The notes under the pieces are model-generated. The model was given only the letters and a program-made list of their open reading frames with translations. It was not told where the DNA came from and did no database searches. A program made the translations under genes and the position numbers. This document shows positions 12,702 through 13,757 of a DNA stretch of 13,757 nt, piece after piece (position 1 is the stretch's first letter; each line of letters starts with the position of its first letter). Where the stretch lies: assembly GCA_964631265.1 (NCBI GenBank), contig CAZVWW010000061.1, positions 1 through 13,757 of the forward strand. Direction: 5' to 3'. The DNA comes from CAZVWW01 sp964631265. Lineage in GTDB: Bacteria > Thermotogota > Thermotogae > MWEM01.

Positions 12702-13757
12702 TCAACGCTCCTTTGTTTCTATGATAATGTTTTCAAAAGGATCAACGCCGGCTGACATTAAGGGGGGGATGACAATCGTAGAGGAGTATTCAACAATAAT
12801 GGCAGGACCGTTGATGGTGTGGCCGGGTCTCAGTTCTTTCCGGTCTATGACCGGTGTGTGAATAGTACTCTCATCGAAGGTGACGTTTACCTTCTCGAGT
12901 ATGACCCTTTCATCCGGCTGCTCTGAAAAACCCGGCTTTTTCTTGATCGCCGGTTTTTCTGTCTTGCCAACAGCAGAAAGACGGAGGTTGACAATCTCGA
13001 GTTCTCCGGTCCGGTTCGCATAACCGTACCGTTTCTCATGCGCCTGATGGAATTCGTTCCGGAAATCCCTGTTGAAGGGCACGATTAACTCGTATGATTG
13101 TCCCCTGTATCGCATATCAACCAGGGGGATTAGAGTTATCTTTTCCCGTTCAAGCCCCTCATTCAACATCTCTTCGACGGCTGTTTGCCGGAGGGTATCA
13201 AATTCTCGTGAGAGTTCTTCATAAGACCGTTCCCCGCCGTACATGACGGTCCGGGAATAGTCTTTGATAACATCTGAAAGGAGCATGCCTTTTGCCGATA
13301 ATATGCCCGGATCCTTTGGTATCAGGACGCGGGGGATGTTGAGGAGCCCGGCCAGAAAGGCGGCGTGTAATCCGCCGGCACCCCCGAAGGATACAAGGAT
13401 GAAATCCGCCGGATCGTGTCCGCGGTCTACCGAGATGACCCTGACAGCTCTTTCCATCACCGTGTTGGCGATTTCAAATATACCGTTTGCGAGATTTTGA
13501 GGATTCAGACCGGCTTTTTTTCCGAGAGCTGAGAAGTGCCGTTTGAGTCTTTCCGGGCTGAGCTGCATATCCCCTCCGAGAAAATGGCCGGGCACTAATC
13601 GTCCCAGAAAGAGATTGGCATCTGTGACCGTTATCTCGTTGCCCCGACCGTAGCAGATGGGGCCGGGGTCTGCACCCGCACTCCGGGGACCGACTTTGAG
13701 GGCACCGCCGTTATCAAGATAGGCGATAGACCCCCCGCCCGCTCCTACCGTGTGGAT
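12702..13757 (-). CDS. hyuA: Hydantoinase A/oxoprolinase family protein (HyuA), C-terminal part, truncated by window end
   Basis: Partner subunit of HyuB with an ATPase-like (actin/hexokinase-type) fold; together the pair would open or carboxylate a cyclic amide or related substrate at the cost of ATP. The frame is open to the right edge with no stop, giving 351 residues of an enzyme usually near 650-700. The visible part begins with the family signature IHTVGAGGGSIA, then GPRSAGADPGPICYGRG and TVTDANLFLGRL. Further on come VSFGGAGGLHAAFLAGLL, MRYRGQSYEL and the C-terminal VEYSSTIVIPP. The GTG at 13595 is an internal codon, not the start. The stop is separated from the hyuB ATG by 2 bases, so the two genes are co-translated. 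Start, promoter and upstream transporter genes, if any, lie outside the window. Confidence 0.95.
   Translation of the reverse strand: MHTVGAGGGSIAYLDNGGALKVGPRSAGADPGPICYGRGNEITVTDANLFLGRLVPGHFLGGDMQLSPERLKRHFSALGKKAGLNPQNLANGIFEIANTVMERAVRVISVDRGHDPADFILVSFGGAGGLHAAFLAGLLNIPRVLIPKDPGILSAKGMLLSDVIKDYSRTVMYGGERSYEELSREFDTLRQTAVEEMLNEGLEREKITLIPLVDMRYRGQSYELIVPFNRDFRNEFHQAHEKRYGYANRTGELEIVNLRLSAVGKTEKPAIKKKPGFSEQPDERVILEKVNVTFDESTIHTPVIDRKELRPGHTINGPAIIVEYSSTIVIPPLMSAGVDPFENIIIETKER

Noticed and set aside
13593..13595. GTG as the start of a short hyuA
   Set aside because: The frame continues upstream to the window edge through the conserved IHTVGAGGGSIA region, so the GTG is an internal valine codon.

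Overview
This is a mostly housekeeping stretch of a bacterial chromosome of roughly balanced base composition (estimated by eye, not computed). No mobile element, CRISPR array, tRNA or phage gene is visible. The genome uses both Shine-Dalgarno sites and non-ATG starts: GTG for the FAD dehydrogenase and rpsP, TTG for lepB and the response regulator. The order ffh-rpsP-KH-rimM-trmD-SPOUT methyltransferase-rplS-lepB-rbgA is, from memory, very close to the arrangement in Thermotogota. Parts of it are also shared with Firmicutes, Spirochaetes and Deltaproteobacteria. The long LepB insertions and the Methyltrn_RNA_4-type protein after trmD also fit a Thermotogota-like or other deep-branching lineage, but I cannot fix the phylum from sequence alone.

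Layout. Positions 1-97 are the 3' end of a 5S rRNA gene and its terminator, the tail of an rRNA operon on the + strand. A peroxiredoxin (208-858) follows, with an AT-rich inverted repeat in its promoter region and a terminator shared with the convergent FAD-dependent dehydrogenase (916-2226, -). Next is an M24 (Xaa-Pro aminopeptidase-like) peptidase (2396-3625, -). Short G/C-run palindromic elements lie on both sides of it. It is divergent from a small TM1586-type nitroreductase (3765-4448, +).

The core is a translation and secretion superoperon on the + strand (4549-10720). It starts from a near-consensus sigma70-type promoter and encodes Ffh (SRP GTPase), ribosomal protein S16, a KH RNA-binding protein, RimM (16S maturation), TrmD (tRNA m1G37), a second SPOUT-fold methyltransferase, ribosomal protein L19, signal peptidase I and the large-subunit assembly GTPase RbgA. 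The genes are tightly packed, with several stop/start overlaps. A terminator hairpin between rplS and lepB probably lowers expression of the distal part. A lone CheY-like receiver protein (10749-11123) sits at the end behind its own extended -10 box.

From 11128 to the right edge, on the minus strand, are hyuB and the 3' part of hyuA, an ATP-dependent hydantoinase/oxoprolinase-type pair. They converge on the response regulator with only 4 nt between the stop codons.

I did not find a convincing new multi-gene system. The observations most worth following are a G-run element in the M24/nitroreductase divergent promoter, an inverted repeat bracketing the ffh -10 box, a non-canonical G4 motif in RbgA, a second SPOUT enzyme overlapping trmD, and the orphan receiver protein attached to the ribosome-assembly operon.
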